A model generated the notes under the pieces. That model was given only the letters and a program-made list of their open reading frames with translations. It was not told the DNA's origin and did not search any database. The position numbers and the translations under genes are program-made. This document shows, piece after piece, positions 42,635 through 55,578 of a DNA stretch of 60,435 bases. Numbering within the stretch: the stretch's first letter is position 1; each line of letters starts with the position of its first letter. Source of the DNA: Zygnema cylindricum (taxonomy: Eukaryota; Streptophyta; Zygnematophyceae; Zygnematales; Zygnemataceae); contig JBBHKE010003282.1 of the NCBI GenBank assembly GCA_037447655.1, positions 1 to 60,435 on the forward strand. Direction: 5' to 3'.

Positions 42635-45600
42635 GGTTATGGGCCCACCCTCTAGGGTACCTATCTTTAATGGAACAGGCTTTATATACTGGGAAAGTAT
42701 GATGATAGGAGCTCTATGTGAGAAAAGATTTTGGGGGATAGTGAGTGGACGAGTGGGGCGTCCATCAGGTCTTCGAATCCCTTCAGGGTTTAGAAGAAGC
42801 AAATTCATCAGGAAAGCAGATCCATCTTCAACGGAGGAGACAAAAGAAGGGGAGGTGGTGGACAAAGGAAAGGAAAAAGAGACGACCACACGAATAGCAA
42901 CAGGTGCGGCATTTATGTCACCTATTCCGAGGAACGAGGAAAATGATACTCATACCTAGGACTTTAACAATATGGCGGCAACACTTCATCCTTCACCATC
43001 CTACTCAATGGCTTGCATGTCCTCATTTGCAGGTAGAAAGGGCATCTGATCTTAGGATGGCGCTCATAGAGATGTACCGAAGTGGTACTATTTAGCAACA
43101 ACACTTGGCTGATAAAAAAATTAAGAAGTATGTATACAAAAGGGTGAAGATGTTCGATTTTTGCAATGAGCTTGCTACACTTTTCATTCAGCTAGAGAGT
43201 GTTGGAAAAAAGTTTAGTGAAAAGGAAAAGGTTAGCTGGTTACTGATAAAGTTACCCGATGAGTTTGAGAACATAGTCAACCGTGTGCAAGACTTTCCAA
43301 ACTCCAGGTGGATATGGAACTTTGTGGTAGGAATGATTCTCGTTCGGGAGAATATGATTGAGATCGAAATGGGAGGAAAGAGTGCGCAGGCCTTGGCAGT
43401 TAGGACCGATTGGTGGAACAAGGATTCTCACAGACCGGTTGGAAATTACGGGGGGGGGGGGGAGCGAAAAATCAGACTGACGAGTTCGGACCAAGGGCTC
43501 CCAAGGGTTTATGTCATTTCTGTAAGAAACCAGAGCACAATATGGCGGAGTGCACTAAGCTAACCGAGCTTCGATTAAAAGAGGGGCAGACCGGTGGAAC
43601 CCCGAGAGGAAAGAAAAAGGCCCTTGTGACATAGGTACAAGAGGTGGAATCTGAAGATGAGGACAATGAGGTCTTATTGGATGAGGAGTTTGAAGCGACA
43701 AACGAGGTACATATTCGACGAAAGCATAAATGTGCTTTCGATGGATTGAAAGGTGAAGCAGGCAGGATTGTAGATTCACGTGCCTCCATGTATATGTGTA
43801 AGGATAAACGCCTGTTGACTAAGATAATAAAGATTCCCACCGTAGAAATAAAGTACGGGGATGGGAGGATAGTCACTTCTACTCTTGTAGGATCGGTAGA
43901 TCTGAAAGTGTAAGCAGAAGGAAACACATCCATAGTTACATTTCTTCGATGTATTGTTTATTCCAGAGCTGAACAAAAACCTCATCTCTACGTCTGTATT
44001 AGATGATAAGGGTTTTGACATAGCACTAAGAAATGATTCTTAACTGCTAGTTTTGAGGAGGAAGTTTATTTCACTGCTGAAAAAAATAGCCAAGGGATGT
44101 TTAAGCTGATTCTAAGCAATGAAAAGAGGAAACATTATTATGCTGGTGGTCATGATATAATGATGTGGCATAAGAGGCTCGGGCATTTGAATCTAGATAA
44201 GTTAAGAGAGATGGAAAACATGGGAGTGGTGGAAGGGATTGATTTCGGTGAGAGTGAGAATCTAAGTGATTGTAGTGGATGTACTCAAGGTAAAGCACAC
44301 AGATTACCCTTTCCCAAAACAACCACCTATAAAGGAGAAAAATATCTAGATTTAGTACACACAGATATTTGGGGACCGGCCAAAGTGCCCTAACTAAGGG
44401 GGAAGAGAATTATGATGATCATCACTGATGATTGGTCTTGGTATTCCAAGGTGAATTTTTGAAAACAAGTTAGAAGCTGAAGATTGTTTTAGACAATATA
44501 AAGCATGGAGCGAAACACTCCATGAAACTCCAAACAAGAGAGTAAGGAGTGACAATGGTGGAGAGTATACTTCTAACCAGTTTGAGGATTTTCCAAGGGA
44601 AGATGGAGTCCAACACCAAAAGAAAGTTCAAGAAAATCCGGAACAGAATGGGGTAGCTGAAAGATTAAATATGACACTAAGTGATAGTGCTAGAGGTATG
44701 TTGTCGGATAAGAAGAAAGGAAAAAGGTTTTGGGCAGAAGCAATGAACTGTGCTAATTACCTCAAAAATAGAGTTCTTACTTCAGCTATAAAAGATCAAA
44801 CACCTAATGAGAGATGGACAGGCCGGAAACCAAACATATCTCACTTAAAGGTTTTCGGCAGTCAAGTATTTAGTCTAGATACAGATCGGTCTAATTGGAA
44901 GCTAGATCCTAAAGGAAAACAGGGATACTTATTAGGATATGATGAGGATGTTAAAGGATATAGAGTTTATGATCTAAAAATGGAAGATATAATCTTTGTA
45001 AAGCATCTAGTTGTTATGGATGAAGGAAAGTTTGTGGATCCCTTCAAATATACAAAGTCAGTAAAAATCAGATTTGAGTCAGAAAATTCCGATGACTTTG
45101 AGCTTCCTAACTATCCAGGTTTTAGAGAAGATGACATTCTTGTAGGTACAAATCAGACCGAAAAGGACTCGGCTGTCGAAACTCCAGTGACAACTGTACC
45201 CGAAGCGGAAGACGTGGTGGAAATTGATTCGGAATCAAGGGATAGGGGAGAAGCCGAGTTTGTTCGAAAGAATCCACGAGAACCATCTATTCCGGCCTCA
45301 AATTTTGAAGGGGGAAGGAGAAGTTGCAAAAGACTACAAAAAAAACACGTTAATAACAAGGTAACTAAACTATCTCATCAAGATGAACCTCAAACTTATG
45401 GAGAGGCGATGACTTGTCCAAAAAGAAACCGGTGGAAGACAGCCTTCAATGAGGAGATGGCCTCAATTATGGCAGCCGATACTTGGGAGCTGGTGGACTG
45501 TCCACCTAACCGAAAACCCATCGGTTGTAAGTGGGTTTTCAAATTATAACTGAACCTGGATAACACCATTGAGCGTTACAAAGCTCGATTAGTGGCAAAA

Positions 45601-46979
45601 AGATCTACACAGAAAGAAGGAATCGACAACAAGGAAACCTTTGCCTCGGTCGTCAGATTTCCCTATGTCTGCATACTTCTCAGTTTAGCAGCAGCAGAAG
45701 ACAAGGAGGTGCACGAGATGGACATCAAGACAACCTTTTAGCATGGAGAATTGGAAGAGGAGATTTTCATGCTATAACCCGAAGAATATATGAGGGAAGG
45801 AGAGGAGAGTAAGGTATGCTGGCTGATTAAATCTCTTTATAGTTTGTAACAAGCGCCTCGACAGTGGAATAAGAAGCTTGATGAGTTTCGTAGCAGTCTG
45901 GGATATATCCGGATCAGCTTAGATCACTCAATCTATGTTTTTGAAGATGAAGAAGGTGTTATATTTATTGCAATTTATGTTGATGATTTGCTTATTTGAA
46001 GTAAATCAATAGAAAAAAATTAATAAACTGAAAACCAATTTTAAAGGGAGATTTGAAGTGACCGATATGGGGGAAGCAAAATATATTTTGGGAATTCAAG
46101 TAGAAAGAGATAAAAAAAGAAAGATTATAAGATTGACTGAAAAGGAAGCAATAGAGAACATGCTTGAAAAATTTCAGATGGATAAAACTTATAGTTGTAC
46201 AACTCCAATGGAGTTAAAGAAGGGAAGTGAGGGGAGTGATGATGAAGGAGTCATACTCTTAGACGAGAAATTAAGTTCTGAAGAACAGAAGTTCATGCAA
46301 ACTATTCCTTACAAACAAGTATTAGGAACCCTAATCTATTTTATGAATTATACCTGACCGGATTTAGCTGCAGCTGTAGGAGTGCTGAGTAGAATTCTAA
46401 ATGCTTCCACTAAGAAGGATTGGGAGGCAGCTAAGAGAGTCCTTAGATATTTGATAGGAACTAGGGATCTATCGTTGCATTTACGTGGGGAGAATACTGA
46501 CATCACTACTTGGTGTGATGCTAGTTATGGTGATGATACGATGAGGAGATGTGCTTCTGGATATGGATTATATGTGGGTGATGGGGCTTGCTGTTGGAGT
46601 AGCAAACAACAAAAGGTTATTGATCAGTCCACCATGGAGGCTGAATATATGGCCTCTCGCTCTGCTGTAAAAGAATTGATGTGGGTCAAGTCTTTGCTTG
46701 GTGAGCTAGGTTACCTTAAGAGTGGTGTGCAATATTTTTTTGTGATAATCAAACAGCAATCACTATTTGTGCCAATCCTAAACATCATTTTAAAGCCAAA
46801 CACATGGACATTAGACTCAGCTTTGTAAGAAAGAAGGTAGAAATTAAATAATCAGTTTAGAGTACCGACCAGTTAGCGAGATGGTAACAAATATTATGAC
46901 CAAACCTCTGCCTTCCCCTAAGCTAATTTTCTACAAGGAGAAATGTGGAATGAAATTAAAGTTTGACAAGAAAATAAAG
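42615..46979 (+). pseudogene. A4 gag-pol, decayed over its full length
   Basis: ATG 42615 lies 20 nt before the LTR end (MEVSELQVMGPPSRVP). Gag (GFIYWESMMIGALCEKRFWG), a CCHC knuckle (CHFCKKPEHNMAEC, about 43514), protease (IVDSRASMYMC), HHCC (HKRLGHLNLDKL), integrase, hinge (GYDEDVKGYRVYD), RT (YVDDLL at about 45977) and RNase H (EAEYMASRSAVKEL) are all present in order. The frame is broken by stops at about 42957 (CCTAGGAC at a Trp codon), 43092 (Gln to TAG), 43632 (Gln to TAG) and 45548, among others, and by frameshifts, one near a run of 12 G at 43451-43462. The longest clean block is 44671-45549. Confidence 0.88.
42635..42649 (+). promoter_or_regulatory. Primer-binding site of A4
   Basis: GGTTATGGGCCCACC, an exact 15-nt complement of the tRNA-iMet anticodon arm, directly after TTGCA of the LTR. 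Confidence 0.82.
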
Positions 46980-46983
46980 AGAG

Positions 46984-48050
46984 TGTAGAAATTGGTGTTT
47001 CTTTTAGTATTTTTGAGGTCTGAAATGAAATGCATAAAGAAGCCGAGGCAGTTTGCCTCTACCTTCTCTCTCCAACTCCAACAGTTGTTGCAGTCACTGA
47101 GAAGTTGGAGAGGAAACTAGAGCCATGGCTACCTAAGCTATCTAGAGGTTTATGGGAAATAGATTAGTTGATTTAAAAACATGTTGTTTATTTACTAAAT
47201 GGGGAGAAGGCGAATCCACGATTTGATCCTGGTACCTGCGGTCCGATTAAGCCGCCGGTAGTCGGTAGACTTATCCATTAAGTCTAAGACTAGAATTACA
47301 TGCTATAGGGTTTGTTAGATATTTAAATGTTACCACGTAGGATAATTCATTTAACGACAACTGTTTACGGGATACATAGATTCAGTTATGTAAAAGTACG
47401 GATTACGGTACGGATAAGAAACGAGTATCGCGCATTTGTTTCTTTAAATGAAACAAATATTGCGCAAGTATTTATGACGGCTACGATTGAAATCTGCATT
47501 TAATCAGACGGCTGCGAAGAATGCCGAGATCACGGAAGAGAATTTTGGCAGTTGTGGTCATCGCCACATTGGATGACATGTGGCACAATTACATTGGATC
47601 GCGACATCTTCGGGGATTACGGGAGCGAATCCGGATATGTCATGTGTTGACCTTTAAGCAATGTGATACAATAATCGTATAGAAAGTACATCGCCAACTG
47701 TACTTTTGTTTACGGCTGTGTAATATTATTGGTGCCGTACTTCAGAAGATAGAGTTTTAGAGAGAGATAGGACTTAGAAAATTTGGTAGATATGACCCTC
47801 TCTCCCAAAGAGCTTCTGTACAAAAGGTCAACATTCACCCTCCATAACTTACTGCTTAGGGGAGCAAATTTCAGAGATTAGTTTTGTTATCGACTTAGGG
47901 GAGTCTTGCCTTCTCATGGGTGAAGGTGGTCAGAGTTTTTTCGAGCCAGGGTGGCATTTATTGTTGCAGAAACACAAAGGGGTCAGGGTTATCTCAGAGG
48001 CTGCTTGCAAGTTGTCCACTCTGAGGATCTATGGAGGTCTCGGAGTTGCA
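46984..48050 (+). repeat. A4 3' LTR (1067 bp)
   Basis: TGTAGAAATTGGTG...GGAGTTGCA. ATG of the palindrome is at 47125. Confidence 0.9.
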
Positions 48051-48314
48051 TTAAGTACCGCGGCTTTTGTACTTTGTCTATACATTATTTAATGTATTAT
48101 GGTTTTTGATCGGTCTAAAGGATTTGTGAGTAGGTTCTTAGGTTTTAGATTTTTTTTAGAAAGCCCTATCTCCTAGAGGCCATCTGTATAGATTTGCTGT
48201 CTTTGAACAGCGATAACTAAATGCTCAAGTGAGAAAATTCAGTGATTCTTTTTGCACTTGACTCATGGAAGTGTAGGCTGCACAAAGGTGTTGTCGGTCA
48301 ATGTTTTAGCTTGT

Positions 48315-49489
48315 TGTAATTATATGGGCTCCATTGCAACACAGAATTCGCAGGTCCAAAGAAGCTAATCTAGATAGTGGCCAATCCAAGTATATATAAA
48401 CCCAAATGATTGACCCTTTGAGAATCAAAACCCCATTACAGCTTCACCCTTGTGAAATAAGACTTCTTGTGTGCTCATTTCCACCACAGAATGCAAAGTT
48501 GGAATATGAGTTTTAGATAACCTTCCCCACTTTGACTTTCCATTAGAAATGCAGCCACTCTGGCAAGCAAACACTCTGACTGACTACACTTTTTTGTAGA
48601 CGGGACTCGCATGAGTCCGCAACAAAAATAATTAATGAAAATGGTCAACTAAATGAGTTGATAAATTGGAAAGTTTGCCGATTTTATAGATGCTCTCTAG
48701 GAGAGAGGTGGCTACCTACCAAAATATTCTAAGTTCTAAAACCCCTCTCTAAACCCTCTAGTACTGAGGTACCGACCAATCGCATCACTCTATAGTACAT
48801 AAATGTACAAGTGCTGGTGTACCTTTTGTACGGCCATCGTACGACATGGCCAAAAAGTTGATACATAGCATATTCGGATTTGTTCCTATAATCTGTGGAG
48901 ATGCCACAAGCCAATGTGGTTGTGCCAAGTGTCAATTAACCTGACTCTGACCGCAAATCGCCAAAAACCTATTGTGCGATCTCAGCATCTATCGCGGTCG
49001 TCCGATCCGAACCGACATTTCATTATCGTCGTCGAAAATGATGCGCAATATTTGTTTCGCTATCGAAACAAAATTGTGGTATTTCTTTCGTCATCGCGCC
49101 GTACTTCGTACTATATAAAATTGTATCTATGTACTGCGTATCTATTTCTCGTTTAACCAATTAGTCTACGTGTAATTTGTTAAGTAATTATCAAACGCTA
49201 TATATTGTAACACTAGTCTTAGGCTTAAGGGACAAAGCTAAGAGCTACGGGTGACTTGACGGAAAATAGGTACCAAGATGAATTCTTGGGTTCGTCAAAT
49301 CCCTTTTTAGTAAAACCTACCAAGTGTACCTCTTGTCTCTCTAGAGGGCATATGCAGCCATGGCTTTGTCTCCTTATCCAACCTTTAGTGACTACAACAA
49401 GTGTAGGGGCTTGGAGAAGGGAGTTAGAGGCAGACTGCATTTGACTTTTTCTATCCAAATATAGACCTAGAAATACACAAATATCAACA
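48315..49489 (-). mobile_element. Solo LTR of family H in the E 5' LTR
   Basis: 1175 bp, flanked by a perfect 5-bp duplication CTTGT (48310-48314, 49490-49494). On the minus strand it begins TGTTGATATTTGTG and ends GGAGCCCATATAATTACA, like the H LTR (GAATCCCATAGTGTTTCA). It contains the AGTCACTAAAGG and AGCCATGGCT blocks (about 49340-49395). Confidence 0.88.
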
Positions 49490-49561
49490 CTTGTCAAGGT
49501 GGCACTTATTCTTTGCCAAAGTAAAAAGTGCAAATATTATCGTAGAGGCTTTATATAAGCT

Positions 49562-49627
49562 GGACATTCTGTGTACCAATGGAGGTCACAGAATGGACAT
49601 TCTGTGTACCAATGGAGGTCGTAGAGT
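49562..49627 (+). repeat. 33-bp tandem duplication at the E 5' LTR end
   Basis: GGACATTCTGTGTACCAATG begins at 49562 and 49595. Each unit carries an ATG (49579, 49612) in the same frame, leading into the primer-binding site. Confidence 0.85.
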
Positions 49628-49631
49628 TTCA

Positions 49632-49646
49632 GGTTATGGGCCCACC
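49632..49646 (+). promoter_or_regulatory. Primer-binding site of E
   Basis: GGTTATGGGCCCACC after TTTCA, an exact complement of the iMet anticodon arm. Confidence 0.8.
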
Positions 49647-50865
49647 CTCTAAGTTGCCCATTTTCAATGGAAAATGGATTCATTTATTGGGAAACCTTGA
49701 TGATAGGTGCATTGTTTGAAAAACGGTTATGGGGCATTGTGAGTGGTTGTGTGCGTCGGCCATCCGCAAAATTGGGAGTTCAACCAAGGTTTATAGTATT
49801 TCGATTCACGAGAGGATTTGCAGGAGCAGAGGAAGCTGAAGATGTTGGAGAAAGCATCGCGTCGAACACAACGAAGGAGAAGGGGAAGGGGAAACTCACA
49901 CCGATGGCTACTTGATCGTTCCGGTAGCAATATTTAGAAAATCGAGGCAATTGATAGTGAAATCTGGGATTTTAACAATACCGTAGCGACTCATTTTATC
50001 CTCGGGCGTCCCACTGAAGCAGTGGCTTCACCTCATCTACATGTGGACAGGGCAGACGAGTTCTGGGAGGCTCTTATCAACATTTACAAGAACGGTACGA
50101 TTTAGCAGCAAAAGTTGGGAGATCAGTAGGTATTTGCATATGTGTACAAAGGGGGGAAGATGTTAGACTTTTGTAATGACTTAGCCAAATTATATATGGA
50201 GTTGGAGAGTGCAGGAAAAATGGAGACAAAGAAAGACAAGGTGAATACTTTGTTAATGAAACTCCTAGATGATTATCAAAACATTGTCAATAGGGTTCAG
50301 GACTTGCCAGATCATCGATGGATTTAAAACTCCGTTGTAGGGATGATTTTGGTTCGGGAAAGCACAATTGAGATTCAGAGAGGAGGAAAGAGTGTTCAAG
50401 GATTAGTTGCTGGAACTAATTGGGGGGATAAGGATTTTAAGAAACCTTATGGAAACTTTGGTGGAAGAGGAAAAGAAAACCCCGACGGATCTGGATCAAG
50501 GCACAAGCCGCAAGGAAAAAGAAGGCATTTGTGGCAACACAAGTCATCGGAGAGGATTCCGATGAGGACGATTGAGAACTTCTCCTCAACGAGGAGCTGG
50601 AGGTGAAATGTGAGCCGGAGATTCTAAGGAGGCAAAAGTGTGCTTTCTGTGGAGTAAGAGAAGCTCCTGAAGAAGGATGGATTATTGATTCAAGAGCATT
50701 TATGCGTATGTGTAGAGAAAAACCATTATTTACCGAAATGAGAAAGATCCCTAAGTAGAGATAGAGTATGGGGATGGGAGAATAGTGACCACTAATTCAG
50801 TAGGATCACTGGATTTGAGAGTCTTAGTTGATGGTAAGACATCAATAGTCACTTTCTCTGATTTT

Positions 50866-51159
50866 CTTTTTATTCCAGAGTTGAAAATATATTTTATCTC
50901 TACGTGGTTCTTAGATGATAAAGGTTTTGAGACTTGTACTAAGAAAGAAGTCTTTGTTGCTAGCTATGAAAATGAAGTGTACCTCACAGCTGAAAAGGGT
51001 AACCTAGGAATGCTTTTTATTCCAGAGTTGAAAATATATATTATCTCTACGTGGTTCTTAGATGATAAAGGTTTTGAGACTTGTACTAAGAAAGAAGTCT
51101 TTGTTGCTAGCTATGAAAATGAAGTGTACCTCACAGCTGAAAAGGGCAACCTAGGAATG
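50866..51159 (+). repeat. 147-bp in-frame tandem duplication in E pol
   Basis: The units 50866-51012 and 51013-51159 differ at only about two or three bases. Each encodes 49 residues, from LFIPELKIY to AEKGNLGM, in the stretch between protease and the HHCC region. Confidence 0.9.
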
Positions 51160-52597
51160 TTTTGGTTGAATTTGAGTAATGGAAAGACGCGACTTTACTA
51201 TGCTGGTGTAAGTGATTTGATGATGTGGCATAAAAGATTGGGACATGTGCATCTAGATAGATTGAAGGAAATGAAGAAAACGGGTATAGTTGAGGGAATA
51301 CATTTTGGAGACAATGAGACTTTGGATGATTGTAGTGGATGTGTTGAAGGAAAGGCCCACAGGTTACCTTTTCCAAAATCCGCATCATATAAGGGTGAAA
51401 TGGTCTTAGATCTAGTTCATATTGACATATGGATACCGGCCAAAGTACCATCAGTTGGAGGGAAAAGATTTATACTTACTATCACTGATGATTAGTCTAG
51501 ATGCTCTACAGTATACTTCTTGAAAAACAAATGTGAGGCTTCGGCTTATTTAAAGAGTATAAAGCATGAAGTGAAAAGCTTCATGAGACACTAATAAAGA
51601 GAGTGAGGAGTGATAATGGGGGGGAATACACTTCTAATGAGTTTGAGGATTTTTTGAAAGAGGAAGGGGTTCAACACCAAAAGGCTGTTCCTAATAACCC
51701 AGAACAAAATGGTGTAACATAGAGACTAAATCAAACATTAAGTGATAGCGCTCGTAGTAAGTTGTCAGATAAAAACATAAGAAAATATTTTTGGGCAGAA
51801 GCTATGAATTGTGCTAACTATCTAAAAAATATAGTCCTTACCTCGGCAGTAAAAGGACAAACACCTTATAAAAGATGGACCAAGAGAAAACCTAATATTT
51901 CACACTTCAAAGAGTTCGGAAGTCAATTGTTTAATTTTAACACAGAAAAATCTGATTGGAAGTTAGATGCAAGCAGAAAGCGGGGATACTTATTTTGATA
52001 TGATGAAAATGTAAACGGATATAGAGTTTATGATCTCGAAAGAGAAGACATAATTCTTGTAAAACACTTGGTAATCATGGATGAAGGGAAGTCCATAGAT
52101 CCCTTCAAATATACTAAAGCGGTTAGAATTAGAATTTAATCCAAAAATAAGTTAGATTCAGATTCTTCTAACCAAACTCCGGTTCAGCCTTACCTTGCAG
52201 AGGAAGAGAAAAATATGACCGAGAGTGACCCTCTCTTGGAGTCACAGCTTTTGGCTAAAAACGAGGAAAGACCGGAAATGGATGATGAACGTCCGGAGAT
52301 AGACTCCACGGATAGGGAACAAGTTGAAGTTGTTCCGAGAAATCGAAGATTACCCTCCATTCCTGCGTCGGAGTTTGAAGGAGGAAGGAGAAGCAGCAAG
52401 AGACTTCAAGAGTGACAAGTGAACAACAAGGTAACTAAGTTGTCACATTTGAGCGAACTCGAGACTTACTCGGAGGCAATTATTAGTCCGGAGATTAGTA
52501 GGTGGGTGACAACCATTAATGATCAGATGGCTTTCATTATGGAAGCAAATACATGGAAGTTAGTGGATTTTCCTCAAGAAAAATAGCCGATAGGATG

Positions 52598-53637
52598 TGT
52601 TGTTCATAGCCATTTTCAGCCATGAATGTACCCTCGGAAGCACCACAGACTACCCCAAAACAGCCTCCTTTGATTCCACTCAGAATTCTACACAATAACC
52701 AAACCAAGATAAAAATACTCAACCAGATAGTTCCTAGGCCACTTAGTATTCTCACAAAATTTTATATAACAATACCAAAATGAATAAACACAACACTCAG
52801 TCAAAGTTGCAGAAAAACAGCTTGCCAGAACTTTGATAAATATGACCAAATTCACAATGAAGCCCCAAGCATATAAGACACACAATAGGTCTGCAAATTT
52901 GCCACAATATTGCTAACACAAGGAGGAACACACATGCAAAATTTCAGATAATTCTGCCAATTTAAATGAGATCAATTCGTAGATGAAAATCCCAAAAAGG
53001 AGCAGAAACAGTTTCTGTCCAAACAGTTCCTAAGTCTCAAAATGACTAAGTCCTACAAATATACACTACAGCTTTCTACTCACTGTACGGAGGCATACCA
53101 GCCGTACGTAATCAATCAACTACCTCTATAAATGTGAGTGTACCAACAGTCTACACTAATAATGAAAACACAAGACAAAACATTGTTACATATTTATAAG
53201 CCTTACGAATTCAGTCAAATGAATCTGGACCGTCCAAATTAAGTATCATGTGATGGACGCGATTTCGCGTCCCTTACCAAAATTTCCAAACTGATGACGC
53301 CGCCGTCCGTAGCTCCGGTGGCATCCAATTCACCAAATATCGGCCGCCGCATTATGTTTCGTACGGCCAATTAATATTTCGAACATTAATCATCGGATCG
53401 CTTCGCGATCCGTCGCACATTTCTTCGCGTCACTTGAAGTCCAATTCCGTACGTTCCAATAGTCTTAGTACTTAGTACGCAAGCTGCTATGAATGCGATG
53501 TGACCAGCGCAGCATGGCAGCACAATATCTTTTCCATACATGCTGCTATGGCTGCGGTGTGACCAGCGCAGCATGGCAGCATAGTAGCAGCATAGTAATG
53601 TGAAATAGAGAGGACTAAAGGTTTCCAAAAACCAACA
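52598..53637 (-). mobile_element. Solo LTR C2 in the E RT start
   Basis: 1040 bp with TGTTG...CAACA ends, flanked by GGATG (52593-52597) and GGATA (53638-53642), a 5-bp duplication with one change. Removing it rejoins the PIG/YKWIFKLK region of RT. It is related to C1. Confidence 0.85.
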
Positions 53638-54391
53638 GGATACAAGTAGATATTTAAGTTGAAACTCAATACGGATAACACTATTGAGCGATATAAGGCC
53701 AGATTAGTGGCAAAGGGGTTCACACAGAAGGAGGGAATCGATTATGAAGAGACCTTTGCTCCGGTTGTTAGATTTCCCTCTGTCCGGATTCTACTTATTC
53801 TATTGGCAGCGGAAGACATGGAAGTGCACCAGATGGACATAAAAACCGCTTTCTTACCCGGAGAATTAGAAGAAGGGATCTTCATGCTGTAAGCGTAAGG
53901 ATTTGTCGAGAAAGGAGAATAAAGTAAGGTGTGCAGACTGATAATGGACTAAAGGTAGCTCCACGCCAATGGAACAAGAAGCTGGACGAGTTTTTAACAA
54001 GTTTAAGATATATCCGAATCAGTTGGGATCATTCTATCTATCTAATTGAGGATGAGGAAGGTAGAATTATCATTGCTATCTATGTGGATGATTTGCTTGT
54101 TTTGAGTAAATCGATGGAGAAAATTAATAGATTGAAAAAAGATCTAAAGAGAAGATTTGAAATGAATGACTTGGGAAAGGCAAAGTACATTTTGGGAATT
54201 CAGATGGAAAGGGATAAAGAGAAGAAAACAACTAGACTAACTCAAAAGGAAGTAATAGGGAATATGTTTGAAAAAGTTCAAATGGATAAAACATATAGTT
54301 GTACGACTCCTATGGACTTAAAGAAGGGAAATGAGGGGAGCTTAGAAGAGGGAGTCTTGATCTTAGATAAAGAGTAAGGACCTAATGAAAG

Positions 54392-55578
54392 AGTTAAAAT
54401 TCAAGTATTATCTAGGTTTAGAAATTGTAAAATAAAAGGCAAAAATAAGACACTGACAACTTGCCTCTAACTCTTCTCTAAAGTCCCCACACTTGTCGCT
54501 GTCACTGAAGACTGCATGAGGAGTTAGAGTCATGGCTGCCTAGGCTGTCCAAAGAGGACAAGAAGGCCAATCTTGATAGAGTTACAAAAGGGATTGACGG
54601 ACCCAGGATTTGGTCCTAGTACATGCTGTTCGTTAAAGTAGCCGTTAGATTTATCCTATAAGTCTAAGACCACTGCTGAGTACATGGAGTTTGACATATA
54701 TATAAATAGTTACACGCACACTAGTTCGTTTAACGAGAAATAGATACGTAGTGTATAGATACAGTCTTAGATAGTACAAAGTACGGTTTTATGTATTGTA
54801 TGAAACGGATACCACGCATTTTGTTTTGACTGTGAAACAAATACCGCGCGCCTATTTTCAACGGCTAGAAATATTGCCGGTTTTGATCAGACGGCCACGA
54901 TAAGCTCCGCGATCGCAGAATATGTACTATTAGCGATTTACAGTCATCGCCACGTCAAGGGACACGTGGCGTGCCAACATTGGATTGCGTCTACTCCGGA
55001 GATTACGGGAACAAATCCAAATATGACATGTGTCGACATTTCAACCATGTTGTACGCTGGACGTACATAAGGTACATCGGCACCTGTACTTTTTTGAACG
55101 ACATAGTAATGTGATTGGTGGCGTATGTTTGTAGATAGAGTTTAGAGAGAGATAGGGCTTAGAAAATTTAGTAGGTAGCCACCTCTCTTTGAGAGAGCTC
55201 ATGTAAAAAAGGTCAACCTTGACCCTTCATAACCTACTGCTTAGAGGAGCAAATTCAAAGATTCTTTTTGCTGCACACTCAAGGGAGTCCAGGCTACACA
55301 AGGGTGTAGTTGGTCAGAGTCTTTGCTTGCGAGGGTGGATGCATTTATAAGGAAAATTCAAAGTGGGTGAATGTGTCAAAAACTTATATTCTACCTTTGC
55401 ATTATGTGGTGGAACTGAGCACACATAAAGTTTTATTTCACAGGAGTGAAGTAGTATTGGGTTTTTGATTGTCAAGGGGTCAATCATTTTAGTTTGTATC
55501 AACTTGGATTCGGCACTAACTAGATAAGCTTCTTTGGATCTGCGAATATTGTGGCGGAATGAATCCCATAGTGTTTCA
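54392..55578 (+). repeat. H 5' LTR (1187 bp)
   Basis: It ends CCCATAGTGTTTCA. It contains the ACTTGTCGCTGTCACTGA block, CATGGCTGCC (ATG 54532), the antisense tRNA-like segment (54600-54668) and hairpins CTACAC-AAGG-GTGTAG (about 55293) and ACTC-AAGG-GAGT. Confidence 0.87.

Larger units (their letters stand above)
41568..48050 (+). mobile_element. Copia element A4, inserted in the E 5' LTR
   Basis: 6483 bp with equal-length LTRs (1067 bp each: 41568-42634, 46984-48050), a perfect primer-binding site and a purine tract (AAAATAAAGAGAG) before the 3' LTR. The sequence flanking it is E LTR on both sides. The expected 5-bp duplication is not seen: GTACA on the left, TTAAG on the right. Confidence 0.88.
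22932..49631 (+). repeat. E 5' LTR in four pieces
   Basis: The pieces are 22932-23227, 41122-41567, 48051-48314 and 49495-49631. Together they are about 1.14 kb and match the 3' LTR 57383-58505 in order. The last piece contains a 33-bp tandem duplication not present in the 3' LTR. Confidence 0.82.
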
